Origin: Synechococcales cyanobacterium GL140_1_metabat_312
Lineage (GTDB): Bacteria; Cyanobacteriota; Cyanobacteriia; Leptolyngbyales; Leptolyngbyaceae
Length of the DNA stretch: 43,647 bases
NCBI GenBank assembly: GCA_025351345.1
Contig: JANXWB010000057.1
Span: 1 to 43,647 of the forward strand
Direction of reading: 5' to 3'
Both the position numbers and the translations under genes were made by a program. Below the pieces are notes generated by a model, which did not search any database, was not told where the DNA came from, and was given only the letters and a program-made list of their open reading frames with translations. Shown here one piece after another: positions 33,569-42,727 of this stretch; the stretch's first letter is position 1; each line of letters opens with the position of its first letter.

Positions 33569-34783
33569 ATGCTCCCCACCGACCTTTTAATGAATCGTGT
33601 GAATGGTGAAACAGTTGTGCCTAAGCGAGTGGAATTAGATCAGGCTATGGTTGCGATCGCATCTGAATTAATTAATATCTTCACTCTTTCCAAAGGTAGT
33701 ACCCGCACTGAATTAAATCGTCATTTACTAGAACTCGAAGGCGAGGAAACTGATTATCGATTTAAACGTGGATTAGCCCATTTACTATCCAGTTCATTTA
33801 GTGAATTTGAAACCGTATCGCCACTTGAACCACCGATGCTCCGAGAACGGGTCTTTGCCGCGTCCGCAATGGTTGTGGCGAGTTCTCAAAGTACGATCGA
33901 CACCCTAAAAATAGTTGCCGACCAACTCAGTCAAGAACTGGAAAAAGAAGTTCTCCCTGACCAAATCAAACAGGGACTTTATGCTGATTTACCAGACAAC
34001 CAAATCCTAACTGACTTTAAAGCGCCAACGCCCGAAGCCTTACTCCACCGATACAATCTCTCTCAAGTCCAAGGCATTTTTTACAGGGCCAGCCATGTCC
34101 GCATTGACGCGCACCGCAATGATCCAGGTGAATATAAGTTACTTTTCCGATATACCAAACTTTTTCAATTAATGACCTATATTGAAGGTGACGCGGACCA
34201 TGGATTTACGTTAACAATGGATGGTCCCACTAGCTTATTTAATGCGTCAACTCGATATGGTTTGGCGTTAGCTAAAATGCTTCCAGCACTTCTGCATGTC
34301 ACAAAATGGACATTGACCGCAGATTTACAAATGAAAGACTTCTATTCTGGTGAGATTCGTAAAACGCGATTTGCAATAGATTCTGATTGTGGTTTGGTGA
34401 GCCATTATCCGCCAGGAAAAACCTACGACAGTATGCTTGAAGAGGGCTTTGTCGATCGGTGGAATAAAACTAAAACTGAATGGAAACTAGAACGAGAAGT
34501 AGATTTAATCCCGATTCCTGGAAGTGTAATGATTCCTGATTTTCGATTAGTTCATCCTGATGGGCGAACATTCCTATTCGAGATTGTAGGCTATTGGCGA
34601 CCGGAGTATTTACGTAAGAAGTTTTATCAAGTCAAAATGGCCGATCGCACAGATTTGATTTTAGCGGTATCCGAGCGATTGAATTTAGAAAAAGCAGGCG
34701 TGAAAATGCAGGACATTCCCGATCGGGTCATTTGGTTTAAAGACAAACTTCTACCAAAGTCAGTATTAGCACTTTTAGATTAA
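33569..34783 (+). CDS. DUF790 family protein (Bax1-type nuclease)
   Basis: A 404-aa protein of the DUF790 family; the archaeal member Bax1 is a structure-specific endonuclease that works with the helicase XPB in DNA repair. The C-terminal nuclease-like part has the PD-(D/E)xK-style pattern MIPDFRLVHPDGRTFLFEIV followed by GYWRPEYLRKK, with Asp, Glu and Lys at the expected spacing. The N-terminal part (LPTDLLMNRVNGETVVPKRV) matches the family start. No XPB-like helicase gene is adjacent, unlike the archaeal arrangement. It probably shares a transcript with the upstream ABC exporter gene. Confidence 0.88.
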   Translation: MLPTDLLMNRVNGETVVPKRVELDQAMVAIASELINIFTLSKGSTRTELNRHLLELEGEETDYRFKRGLAHLLSSSFSEFETVSPLEPPMLRERVFAASAMVVASSQSTIDTLKIVADQLSQELEKEVLPDQIKQGLYADLPDNQILTDFKAPTPEALLHRYNLSQVQGIFYRASHVRIDAHRNDPGEYKLLFRYTKLFQLMTYIEGDADHGFTLTMDGPTSLFNASTRYGLALAKMLPALLHVTKWTLTADLQMKDFYSGEIRKTRFAIDSDCGLVSHYPPGKTYDSMLEEGFVDRWNKTKTEWKLEREVDLIPIPGSVMIPDFRLVHPDGRTFLFEIVGYWRPEYLRKKFYQVKMADRTDLILAVSERLNLEKAGVKMQDIPDRVIWFKDKLLPKSVLALLD

Positions 34784-34802
34784 GAATAGTCCTGCATATT
34801 TT

Positions 34803-37214
34803 CTACGCTTTCAAATACAAATCACACCAGCGCACCATTTCCCAGAGTGCATGACCCACTGCTTCCCGCGATCGGTAGCCATGGTCTTCTAGTGGCAAAG
34901 AAACATAGCGAACCTGTGCTCCCAGTCCTTTTAATGCCTCAAACAGTCGCTCAGTTTGAACTGGATAGGTTCCAGGATTACTATCGCCTGCGCCATGAAT
35001 GAGTAATAATGGGGATTTAATTTTCGCAGAATGGGTGAAGGGTGACATATGAATATAAGTTTCCGTTGCTTCCCAGAAATCCCGCTGTTCGCCTTGAAAG
35101 CCAAAGGGCGTAAGGGTTCGGTTGTAGGCTCCGCTGCGGGCAATGCCGAGTTTGAATAAATCCGTATGGGCCAAAAGATTTGCTGTGGTAAATGCTCCGT
35201 AGGAATGACCACCAATGCCAATTCGATCGCGAGATGCAATACCCCGATTCACAACATAATCAATAGCTGAATTCGCGCTGGAAATCAATTGTTCAACATA
35301 AGAATCATTTGGTTCTGCATCGCCTTCGCCCACGATCGGCATACTAGGATTATCCAAAACAGCATAGCCCTGCGTGAGTAAAAACAATACTGAAGTAAAG
35401 TGCGGACGGCTAAAACTATGGTGAGAGCTAGTAATTTGTCCAGCTAACTTTGCATCTTTGAATTCTTCAGGATAGACCCAAAAAACGATCGGTAATGGTC
35501 CATCCCGATCGGCAACATACCCGAATGGTAAATACAACTGAGCTGAAAGATTCACGCCATCCGATCGTTCATAGGTAACGAGTTCTTTTTGAATTCCGGA
35601 GAATTGTGGAGCAGGATCCCCATAATGAGTAATCTGGGTCAGAGTTTGGTCATTGAGCCAGAAGTAATTGCTTGGTTCTGTTTTGGATTGACGACTCAAA
35701 ATTAGTTGAGAAGCATCTGGGGTTAGAATTCTCGAAATTCCCGAATAATAAGGATCTTGGCATTCCCAAATCCGACGTGCTTTTTGATTTTCTGCCAAAT
35801 CTTGAGTATCTCGAATATCTAAAAATGGATGAACACCTGCATCAGATGCGCCTTTTCCAGCATAGTAAATGCCACTATTGTCAGGAGTAAAATGTAATAG
35901 TTGCCAATGGTAAGGACCAGGAGTTAGGCAGGGACCGCCTGGATCATTGTAATGATCTTCAAGACTACGATCGAAAATCAATTTAGGCTTATTAGTCGGC
36001 TCACTCGGATTGATCTGCCATACTCGTTTGCGCCGATCGTCATACCAGCGTTCGGTCACAAGTGCGAGATTTTCATTCCCCCAACGCACTTGACGGAACC
36101 GAAATTCAGATTCCCAAAGCTTCGTCGGTTCGGTATTGAATGGGGCTGCTAGACAAGAAAGCCGATCGCGTAAAGTGGACTCTTCTTTCGGATCGCCATT
36201 GTCTAGGGCTTCAACCCAATACAATGTGGCAGGCTGATCTCCTCGCCAGGAAATATTGCGCCGTCCCACTCGTACGGAATCAAATTTTGTTGAAAGCCGA
36301 TCGATTAGTGGAACTTCTGCAACGGTATAAACAGGATCTCCAGCTATAGTAATCACTTGAATTAATCGTGGAAAATATCCCGAAGGCAATTGATAGGAAT
36401 AGGGCTTTTGAACAGTAGTGAGCAGAATATATTCATTATCGGGTGAGGGAATAGCTTCATCAATGATTTCTGCATTCCAAATACATTTTCGCGATCCCAA
36501 TTCAGAGTCATTTAATTCAATGATCTCTAAGGACGATCGGGTATAGTAATCAAACAGATTTTCATCGTGAGAATTTTTGAGAAGATGAGTATAAGTTCGG
36601 CTTGGAGTCTTAGTTCCAAGGTTTTCTTGAACGATCGGTCCAATCGGAATGTGGGGGGCGATCGGGACTGAACCTTGGGTTTCATCAATCACTTTGCAAA
36701 GCAGACGTTTCTCATCAATCCAGCGATAAGGCGTTCCATAGGCAGCATTTAAAATAGGAGCAGTAACTTGTCTGGCCTGTTTGGTTTCAGCATTCAAAAC
36801 CCATAGTTCTAATCCATTAGCTTTAATCCAAGTAAAAGCCAAAAGATTTCCAGAATCAGACCATTTAAAATTAGTTAACTTCGCATCATCCGGCAAATCT
36901 ATCGTAGTTCTATTTTCTCTATCATTCAGTAATTCCCCAACTGCAATTTTAGTACAAGGATTATTGCGGGCACTCGTTCGAGTTTTAGGATTAATCCGAA
37001 AGCCACCAATACCCAGCTCAGGTTCGGCCAATGACGCGATCGAAACGAGTTCAGTTCTCCAGAATTCTACAAGCCAGCGGTGATTTGGAGAGATGGAGAC
37101 GACTGGAGATCCCGGAGTATCTAGAATTTCAGCGATCGGGCTAGGTGGGTTTTGCCAAGTGGTCGGGTTAGAGATATTCTGGGGGCGATCGGAGGCCATC
37201 GGGTGATGCTGCAT
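34803..37214 (-). CDS. S9-family serine peptidase, glutamyl-endopeptidase-like
   Basis: An 803-aa prolyl-oligopeptidase-family enzyme with an N-terminal beta-propeller (about residues 20-540) and a C-terminal alpha/beta-hydrolase domain. The catalytic triad is visible: Ser671 in GGHSYGAFTTANLLAH, Asp744 in HGAGDSNPG, and His778 in LEDHGYRSREAVGHALWEMV. The GxSYGxxxT form matches plant chloroplast glutamyl endopeptidase (CGEP) and its cyanobacterial relatives, which cut after Glu. No signal peptide is seen, so it should be cytoplasmic. Two starts are possible (37214 or 37199); neither has a clear ribosome-binding site. It is convergent with the DUF790 gene and divergent from the DHH gene. Confidence 0.92.
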   Translation of the reverse strand: MQHHPMASDRPQNISNPTTWQNPPSPIAEILDTPGSPVVSISPNHRWLVEFWRTELVSIASLAEPELGIGGFRINPKTRTSARNNPCTKIAVGELLNDRENRTTIDLPDDAKLTNFKWSDSGNLLAFTWIKANGLELWVLNAETKQARQVTAPILNAAYGTPYRWIDEKRLLCKVIDETQGSVPIAPHIPIGPIVQENLGTKTPSRTYTHLLKNSHDENLFDYYTRSSLEIIELNDSELGSRKCIWNAEIIDEAIPSPDNEYILLTTVQKPYSYQLPSGYFPRLIQVITIAGDPVYTVAEVPLIDRLSTKFDSVRVGRRNISWRGDQPATLYWVEALDNGDPKEESTLRDRLSCLAAPFNTEPTKLWESEFRFRQVRWGNENLALVTERWYDDRRKRVWQINPSEPTNKPKLIFDRSLEDHYNDPGGPCLTPGPYHWQLLHFTPDNSGIYYAGKGASDAGVHPFLDIRDTQDLAENQKARRIWECQDPYYSGISRILTPDASQLILSRQSKTEPSNYFWLNDQTLTQITHYGDPAPQFSGIQKELVTYERSDGVNLSAQLYLPFGYVADRDGPLPIVFWVYPEEFKDAKLAGQITSSHHSFSRPHFTSVLFLLTQGYAVLDNPSMPIVGEGDAEPNDSYVEQLISSANSAIDYVVNRGIASRDRIGIGGHSYGAFTTANLLAHTDLFKLGIARSGAYNRTLTPFGFQGEQRDFWEATETYIHMSPFTHSAKIKSPLLLIHGAGDSNPGTYPVQTERLFEALKGLGAQVRYVSLPLEDHGYRSREAVGHALWEMVRWCDLYLKA

Positions 37215-37467
37215 AGGAAATGATTACGTTAGAAAAATGCTTTCTCTAGCGTAACTCAGATCAATTATAAATTTATAATTTCTCAGCTAATCGTATTGAC
37301 ATATTCCTACGACAACTACTGTCCAGTTGCTCACTAATCTCTAGCACAGATGCCCTATTTGACTAAGACAAAAATCAAACTACTGGAAACCGTAGAAACG
37401 GGATCTTTTAGCATCATTATCAATTGAGGAATCACCGATCATTTCCAGAAGACGGTAAACTAGTAAA

Positions 37468-39669
37468 ATGATGCCACCTGCTGACTTTACAAAAGCGATC
37501 GCAGCGATCGATCCAAATCCCTATCTTGCTCCATTACTTTGGCAGCGAGGACATCGTGATATTGCAGCATTACCGAGATTTTTGAACATCGATCGATCGC
37601 AAAGTGGGGATACCCAAGCCTTTGGATGCGAGATGGAAAAGGCCGTTAAACGAATCAAACAGGCGATGGCGAATGATGAACTCGTGGCATTATGGAGTGA
37701 CCCGGCACCCGATGGAATTGCGACGACAGCATTGCTTTGGCACGGCTTACAATTGGGCGATCGCTTCTCGATCATTCAACCAAACCATAAAAATTGTTTG
37801 AGGGGATTGTCGATTGAAGAACTCGATCGGTTGAAAATACAAGGCGTTACGTTAGTGGTTGCTTGTGATATGGGAAGCCACAATGCAATTGAACTCCACT
37901 ACGCTAAATCAATAGAATTAGATGTAATTATCATTGACCACCATACCGACGATCGGCCCAACGTCATCCATTTAAATTCGCGACATCTCGATCGAAATCA
38001 TACCTGTGCCACATTACCTAGTGTGGCGATCGCTTACAAGTTGATTGAAGCAATTCAGGGAGAAGAGCCAACTAATCTACTTGATATTGTTGCGATCGGA
38101 ATGCTAGCAGATTTAGTCGAATACAAAGGCGAAGCGCGTTCTCTATTTCAAAATAGTATTCCACAACTGCAATTACAAGCCAATCCTAAAACAGCCACAA
38201 GACCAGGCATTCATCGACTTTTAAAACATTGTCGAGACCACGGCGATCGGGCAACAGAATTCAATTCAGGACTAGGCGCACGCATACAAACATTGAGTCA
38301 AATTCAGCCCGAGCGTTGTATCAAATTGCTCACCACCGACGACGCCACAGAAGCTACGGCAATAGCAGACCAAGCTGAACTTAGCTATACCCGGTCACTG
38401 GGATTACACAAAGAAATACTCGATCAAGTTTTGACCGCCCTTCAGACTATTGATTTATCGACCACTGAAGCGATCGTTCTGGCCAATCCACAATGGAATT
38501 TCAATACCTTGACTAGTGTTAGCAAAACGATCGAAGAAATCTTTCAAAAACCTACGTTTTTATTCAGTACAGAAGACCCTGAAATTGTACGAGGAGTGGG
38601 GCGATCATCCCAGGATTTATATGACTTACTGAAACCACAAATGCATTTACTTCATCGGCTAGGCGGACACCCTAATTCCGTGAGCTTGAGTTTACAGGGT
38701 GAAAATTTAGCTCTCTTTACCCAAGCTATTGATCATCATTTACGACTACACAAGCCCAATGCAATCCTTCCACCACCCGATCTCTGCGTCACCGTTGCAG
38801 AACTTGGAGAAAAACTCTACAAAGCACTTCGATACCTAGAGCCCTGTGGAATCGGAAATCTGGTACCGCGTTTACTATTAAAAAATGTACAGTTTGACGA
38901 TCTAGTTACTAGAAATATTAAAGACAGCAAACAGCAGCGAATTGTTTACTTGCAAACAGAATTCAAATTACACAGTAATACAAGACAAAATAGTATTCCA
39001 GGAAGCTGGTGGGGACATTCCAAAGACGAAGTGCCGAAAGGTCTCTGTGATGCGATCGTATATCTCGAAAATAATGTTCATAAGCAACGCTATGAAGTGC
39101 GATTAATCGAATGCTATCCTGTCAATCCGATCGTCATTAAACCGAATACTATTCCAAATACCATTCCAATTCTCGACTGGCGAGCTGAATCCGTCCAATC
39201 AACTGAAAAAGTAGTACGATTGACTCAATGTCCTAGCGATTGGAATACATTAAAAATTGCATTCAGACACGCGATCGCCGCTCAACAACCTCTTGCACTA
39301 GACTACTGTTTACCCACCCAGAACAATTGGTCTCAACTCATTGGTATTGCCAAATATCTCGCCCGCACCGGAGAACACATCTCACCACAATACTATTGCG
39401 ATCGGCTCGTTGTGAGTGCTACAACATTCCAAGTTGGTCTCGAAATATTACGAGGTTTGGGATTTAAAATTACTAATCAACAGAACGGATTACAAATTTC
39501 TCGGGCTACAGACAATCCGCCCAAAATATCAGAACTAACCGCCGCAGAGTCGTCTTGGGGTATCCGAGTGCGAGAAGAGCGATTTCGCCAACGCTATTTT
39601 GCACAGGTGAGTTTACCGACTATACAAGCATTTCTAAATCAAGATTCATCCAGCTTTGCGACTCTATGA
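37468..39669 (+). CDS. RecJ-like DHH-family protein with altered motif I
   Basis: A 733-aa protein built like RecJ single-strand exonuclease: DHH domain (about 65-240), DHHA1-like domain (about 340-420, GVGRSSQDLYDLL ... HRLGGHPNSVSLSLQ), and an OB-like and extended C-terminal part. Motif II (VVACDMGSHN), motif III (IIIDHHTDD) and motif IV (IGMLADLVEY) are present. Motif I, normally DYDADG, reads DPAPDG (78-83), so one metal-binding Asp is replaced by Ala80. Cyanobacteria usually have a second, normal RecJ, and this one may be a diverged paralogue. It begins a plus-strand series with nblB and the arsenosugar genes. nblB follows after 48 bp. Confidence 0.85.
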   Translation: MMPPADFTKAIAAIDPNPYLAPLLWQRGHRDIAALPRFLNIDRSQSGDTQAFGCEMEKAVKRIKQAMANDELVALWSDPAPDGIATTALLWHGLQLGDRFSIIQPNHKNCLRGLSIEELDRLKIQGVTLVVACDMGSHNAIELHYAKSIELDVIIIDHHTDDRPNVIHLNSRHLDRNHTCATLPSVAIAYKLIEAIQGEEPTNLLDIVAIGMLADLVEYKGEARSLFQNSIPQLQLQANPKTATRPGIHRLLKHCRDHGDRATEFNSGLGARIQTLSQIQPERCIKLLTTDDATEATAIADQAELSYTRSLGLHKEILDQVLTALQTIDLSTTEAIVLANPQWNFNTLTSVSKTIEEIFQKPTFLFSTEDPEIVRGVGRSSQDLYDLLKPQMHLLHRLGGHPNSVSLSLQGENLALFTQAIDHHLRLHKPNAILPPPDLCVTVAELGEKLYKALRYLEPCGIGNLVPRLLLKNVQFDDLVTRNIKDSKQQRIVYLQTEFKLHSNTRQNSIPGSWWGHSKDEVPKGLCDAIVYLENNVHKQRYEVRLIECYPVNPIVIKPNTIPNTIPILDWRAESVQSTEKVVRLTQCPSDWNTLKIAFRHAIAAQQPLALDYCLPTQNNWSQLIGIAKYLARTGEHISPQYYCDRLVVSATTFQVGLEILRGLGFKITNQQNGLQISRATDNPPKISELTAAESSWGIRVREERFRQRYFAQVSLPTIQAFLNQDSSSFATL

Positions 39670-39717
39670 GAGAATGGATAGAATATCTTCAAGCCCTAAC
39701 AAAATTATTCATCCGCC

Positions 39718-40374
39718 ATGAGTATTACTAAAGAATCCGTTCAAACCCTGCTCAGTTCAACTGATTTTGGCGATCGTCTTCGGGGAGTCAATCAATTAAG
39801 AGAACTCGATCGTGCTGTTTCATTTGAAATGGTTCAGCCCATAGTTCAAGATTCTAATGTGCGGGTACGTTATGCGGCCATGTCACAGCTTTCAAGTTTA
39901 GGCCACGAAAATCCAACCCGCACTCTAGAGATGCTCCGCGTTGGCATCAAAGATCCAGAAGCGGATGTTCAAGCAGCAGCAGCAGATTGCATTGGCGCAT
40001 TGCATTTAGTGGAAGCCTATCCAGAACTTAAACAGCTCTATATTTCAACATCGGATTGGATTGTCCAAATGAGCATTGTGGCAACTCTTGGTGAATTAGG
40101 GGAACCGTTAGCCATAGAGATATTAGAAAGTGCAATCAATTCGGGTACAGAACTATTAATAGTCTCTGCGATCGGTGCTCTGGGTGAATTAAAAGACGAA
40201 CGTGCAATCGCGATTTTAGAACCATTTGCCAAAAATCCCGACTCCCAAATCCGCTACCGTGTTGCACAAGCATTAGCCTACTTCCCAGATTCAATTGAAG
40301 CAAAAGCAATATTGAGTACTATGGTCAACGATTCTGAAGCATTAGTTTCAGACTATGCAAAGGAATTAGTATAA
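39718..40374 (+). CDS. nblB: HEAT-repeat protein, phycobilisome degradation protein NblB
   Basis: A 218-aa protein of five to six HEAT/PBS-lyase repeats (for example DSNVRVRYAAMSQLSSLG, DPEADVQAAAADCIGALH, STSDWIVQMSIVATLGELGE, NPDSQIRYRVAQALAYF). NblB is needed for removal of chromophores and phycobilisome breakdown during nutrient starvation in Synechococcus; its fold is related to CpcE-type bilin lyases. Length (about 219 aa) and the start SVQTLLSSTDFGDRLRGVNQ fit NblB rather than a lyase subunit. Assignment to NblB rather than another HEAT protein rests on overall resemblance. It sits between the DHH gene and the arsenosugar pair, 24 bp before the next start. Confidence 0.82.
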   Translation: MSITKESVQTLLSSTDFGDRLRGVNQLRELDRAVSFEMVQPIVQDSNVRVRYAAMSQLSSLGHENPTRTLEMLRVGIKDPEADVQAAAADCIGALHLVEAYPELKQLYISTSDWIVQMSIVATLGELGEPLAIEILESAINSGTELLIVSAIGALGELKDERAIAILEPFAKNPDSQIRYRVAQALAYFPDSIEAKAILSTMVNDSEALVSDYAKELV

Positions 40375-40398
40375 GGATCTCCTAGCCCCCAAAAACGA

Positions 40399-40731
40399 AT
40401 GCCCGACTACTACGATCGTTCCCATCTTCCAAACTTTGGCAATATTGGTGAAGGCAATCCAGAACTAGCCGAAAAGTTTTTCTCGTACTATGGTGCAGTC
40501 TTTGATGAAGGAGCATTATCAAAACGTGAAAAAGCCTTGATTGCGCTAGCCGTTGCCCATGCGATTCAATGTCCCTATTGTATTGATGCCTATTCAAAAG
40601 AATCACTTCAACAGGGATCGGACTTAGAACAAATGACCGAAGCCGTTCATGTTGCCACCGCAATTCGGGGCGGAGCTTCGTTAATTCATGGCTTACAAAT
40701 GCTAGATCGGACCAATCAACTTTCAATGTAG
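40399..40731 (+). CDS. Arsenosugar biosynthesis-associated AhpD-like protein
   Basis: A 110-aa carboxymuconolactone-decarboxylase/AhpD-type protein. The redox motif is Cys58-Pro-Tyr-Cys61 with His54 (AHAIQCPYCIDAYSK). The N-terminus PDYYDRSHLPNFGNIGEGNP is typical of the subgroup encoded beside arsS. Its biochemical role in arsenosugar formation is not established. It lies 24 bp after nblB and 15 bp before arsS, so all three are very probably one transcript. Confidence 0.92.
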   Translation: MPDYYDRSHLPNFGNIGEGNPELAEKFFSYYGAVFDEGALSKREKALIALAVAHAIQCPYCIDAYSKESLQQGSDLEQMTEAVHVATAIRGGASLIHGLQMLDRTNQLSM

Positions 40732-40746
40732 TTCTTAATCTAATCC

Positions 40747-41775
40747 ATGAAGACTCAAACCCTATCGCGCCAAAATTTACCACTCTCCAATCCACTCAAT
40801 CAGATCACACTTCTCAATAGTCTCAATTTACCCAACGGCAACTTCGATCGCGTCACATCAAAACCCATCATTCCAACCAATCTCGACATTTTCCAAATCA
40901 ATCTTGGCAAGCTTTGCAATATGACCTGCAAACATTGTCATGTTGACGCCGGACCCGATCGGACTATCGAAAATATGGACCGAGCCACGATCGATGCCTG
41001 CTTAGCTACATTAGATCAAACCCCTGCTCATACCGTTGATCTCACGGGCGGGGCACCAGAATTGAATCGACATTTTGAATACTTAGTCGATCAATGTATT
41101 CAACGCGGCAAACATATCATCGATCGCTGCAATCTAACAGTATTGCTCCTTCCAAGCAAAACTCATTTACCTGAATGGCTTGCCGATCGTAAAGTCGAAA
41201 TCGTTTGTTCATTGCCCCACTATTGCAAACGTAATACCGATCTTCAGCGCGGCGACGGGACCTTTGAACAATCCATTGAAGCATTACGACGACTCAACAT
41301 CGCTGGGTACGGCCAAGGCGATCCCGATCGGGTTCTGACCTTGATGAGCAATCCTGTAGGAGCCTTTTTATCTGGCGATCAAACGCGACTTGAACATGAA
41401 TGGAAAATAGGGCTGAAAAAAAACTTTGGCATTCAATTCGATCGGCTAATCACGCTAAATAATATGCCTATTTCTCGATATTTAGAATGGCTAGAAAGCT
41501 CTGGGAACCTGCAAGCCTATATGGAACAACTCATTAATGCGTTCAATCCAGCCACCTTAAATGGCTTAATGTGTCGCAATACGTTATCCGTAAGCTGGGA
41601 TGGAAAACTCTATGACTGCGACTTTAATCAAATGCTTGATCTGCCTATTGAAAATTCAGTTCATAGCTTTAATTTACAGGATTGGAATACAAGAACGATC
41701 GTCACCGGAAGACATTGCTTTGGTTGCACAGCAGGGGCGGGGAGTTCTTGTGGCGGTGCCTTGACGGATAGTTAA
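40747..41775 (+). CDS. arsS: Arsenosugar biosynthesis radical SAM protein ArsS
   Basis: ArsS is a radical-SAM enzyme proposed to attach the adenosyl-derived sugar to methylated arsenic, making arsenosugars, a detoxified storage form. The 342-aa protein has the 4Fe-4S motif Cys57-x3-Cys61-x2-Cys64 (LCNMTCKHCHVDAGP) and TGGAPELN in the SAM-binding part. The C-terminal DUF3641 domain carries further conserved cysteines (LMCRNTLSVSWDGKLYDCDF and HCFGCTAGAGSSCGG). The methyltransferase ArsM is not in the window. It is immediately downstream of the AhpD-like gene. In-frame ATG at 40747 gives a normal start. rsmH is convergent. Confidence 0.95.
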   Translation: MKTQTLSRQNLPLSNPLNQITLLNSLNLPNGNFDRVTSKPIIPTNLDIFQINLGKLCNMTCKHCHVDAGPDRTIENMDRATIDACLATLDQTPAHTVDLTGGAPELNRHFEYLVDQCIQRGKHIIDRCNLTVLLLPSKTHLPEWLADRKVEIVCSLPHYCKRNTDLQRGDGTFEQSIEALRRLNIAGYGQGDPDRVLTLMSNPVGAFLSGDQTRLEHEWKIGLKKNFGIQFDRLITLNNMPISRYLEWLESSGNLQAYMEQLINAFNPATLNGLMCRNTLSVSWDGKLYDCDFNQMLDLPIENSVHSFNLQDWNTRTIVTGRHCFGCTAGAGSSCGGALTDS

Positions 41776-41803
41776 TCCAATTCATTTCCACGACTCTTAC
41801 ATT

Positions 41804-42727
41804 CTATTCCAGTCCCTTTAACTCTGCAATCCGTAATTTAGCCGATCGCGATCGAAAATTAGTATCCACCTCATCCTCCTGCGGCAAGATTGGTTTTTTG
41901 GTTAAAACTCTAAGCAATTCAGATTCTCGCAAACGATGTTTTACAATCCGATCTTCCAAACTATGAAAACTAATCATTGCAACACGACCACCCGAATTTA
42001 GCCAAAGTGGTATTTTTTTAATCAACGTTTCCAATACCTCTAATTCTCGATTCACCGCAATTCGTAATGCCTGAAACGTCCTAGTCGCAGGATGAATTCG
42101 GCCCCGACGCGCACTGGCCGGAAAGCATCCAGCAATCGCATAGGCCAATTCCGTCGTTGTTTCAAATGGCCGCTCCTCCACAATCTTGCGAGCAATCCGC
42201 CGAGACAATCGCTCCTCACCATACTTATAAAAGATGTCCGCCATCTCTTTTTCATCCCAAGTATTAATGATCTCCGCCGCATCAAGATCCTGACTTTGAT
42301 CCATTCGCATATCCAAGGGAGCCGAGTTGCGAAAACTAAAGCCTCGTTCCGCAATATCAAACTGCGCTGAACTAACTCCCAAATCCACGAGTATTCCATC
42401 AAACTTTTGTTTACCCGGCTTAAAGTCCGCAAAGTTTAATTTCTTAATGGTTACCCGATCGCCAAACTCCTCTAAATTAGCCGCTGCCGCTCCGATCGCC
42501 ATTGCATCTTGATCAATTCCAATCACCTTCACATCAGGATTTGCTTCTAGAATTAATCGACTATGACCACCACCACCCAAAGTTAGATCGAGATATACTC
42601 CACCCGCCTTCACCTGCAACTGTTCCACCACTTCCCGATACAATACCGGGATATGTACAAACTCCTGAATTGTGTCACTCACCACAGGCTCACTCACTAC
42701 AGGCTCACTGATTAGAGGCTCATTCAT
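41804..42727 (-). CDS. rsmH: 16S rRNA (cytosine(1402)-N4)-methyltransferase
   Basis: RsmH (MraW) methylates C1402 of 16S rRNA in the ribosomal P site, using SAM. The 307-aa protein shows [13 protein letters not shown] near the start, the SAM-binding loop [16 protein letters not shown], then [30 protein letters not shown] and the C-terminal [11 protein letters not shown]. The first 20 residues are an added extension made of EPVVS pentapeptides, encoded by a 15-bp tandem repeat (42676-42720). The start ATG overlaps the hisB stop by one base (TAATG), so translation is probably coupled. Confidence 0.96.
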   Translation of the reverse strand: MNEPLISEPVVSEPVVSDTIQEFVHIPVLYREVVEQLQVKAGGVYLDLTLGGGGHSRLILEANPDVKVIGIDQDAMAIGAAAANLEEFGDRVTIKKLNFADFKPGKQKFDGILVDLGVSSAQFDIAERGFSFRNSAPLDMRMDQSQDLDAAEIINTWDEKEMADIFYKYGEERLSRRIARKIVEERPFETTTELAYAIAGCFPASARRGRIHPATRTFQALRIAVNRELEVLETLIKKIPLWLNSGGRVAMISFHSLEDRIVKHRLRESELLRVLTKKPILPQEDEVDTNFRSRSAKLRIAELKGLE

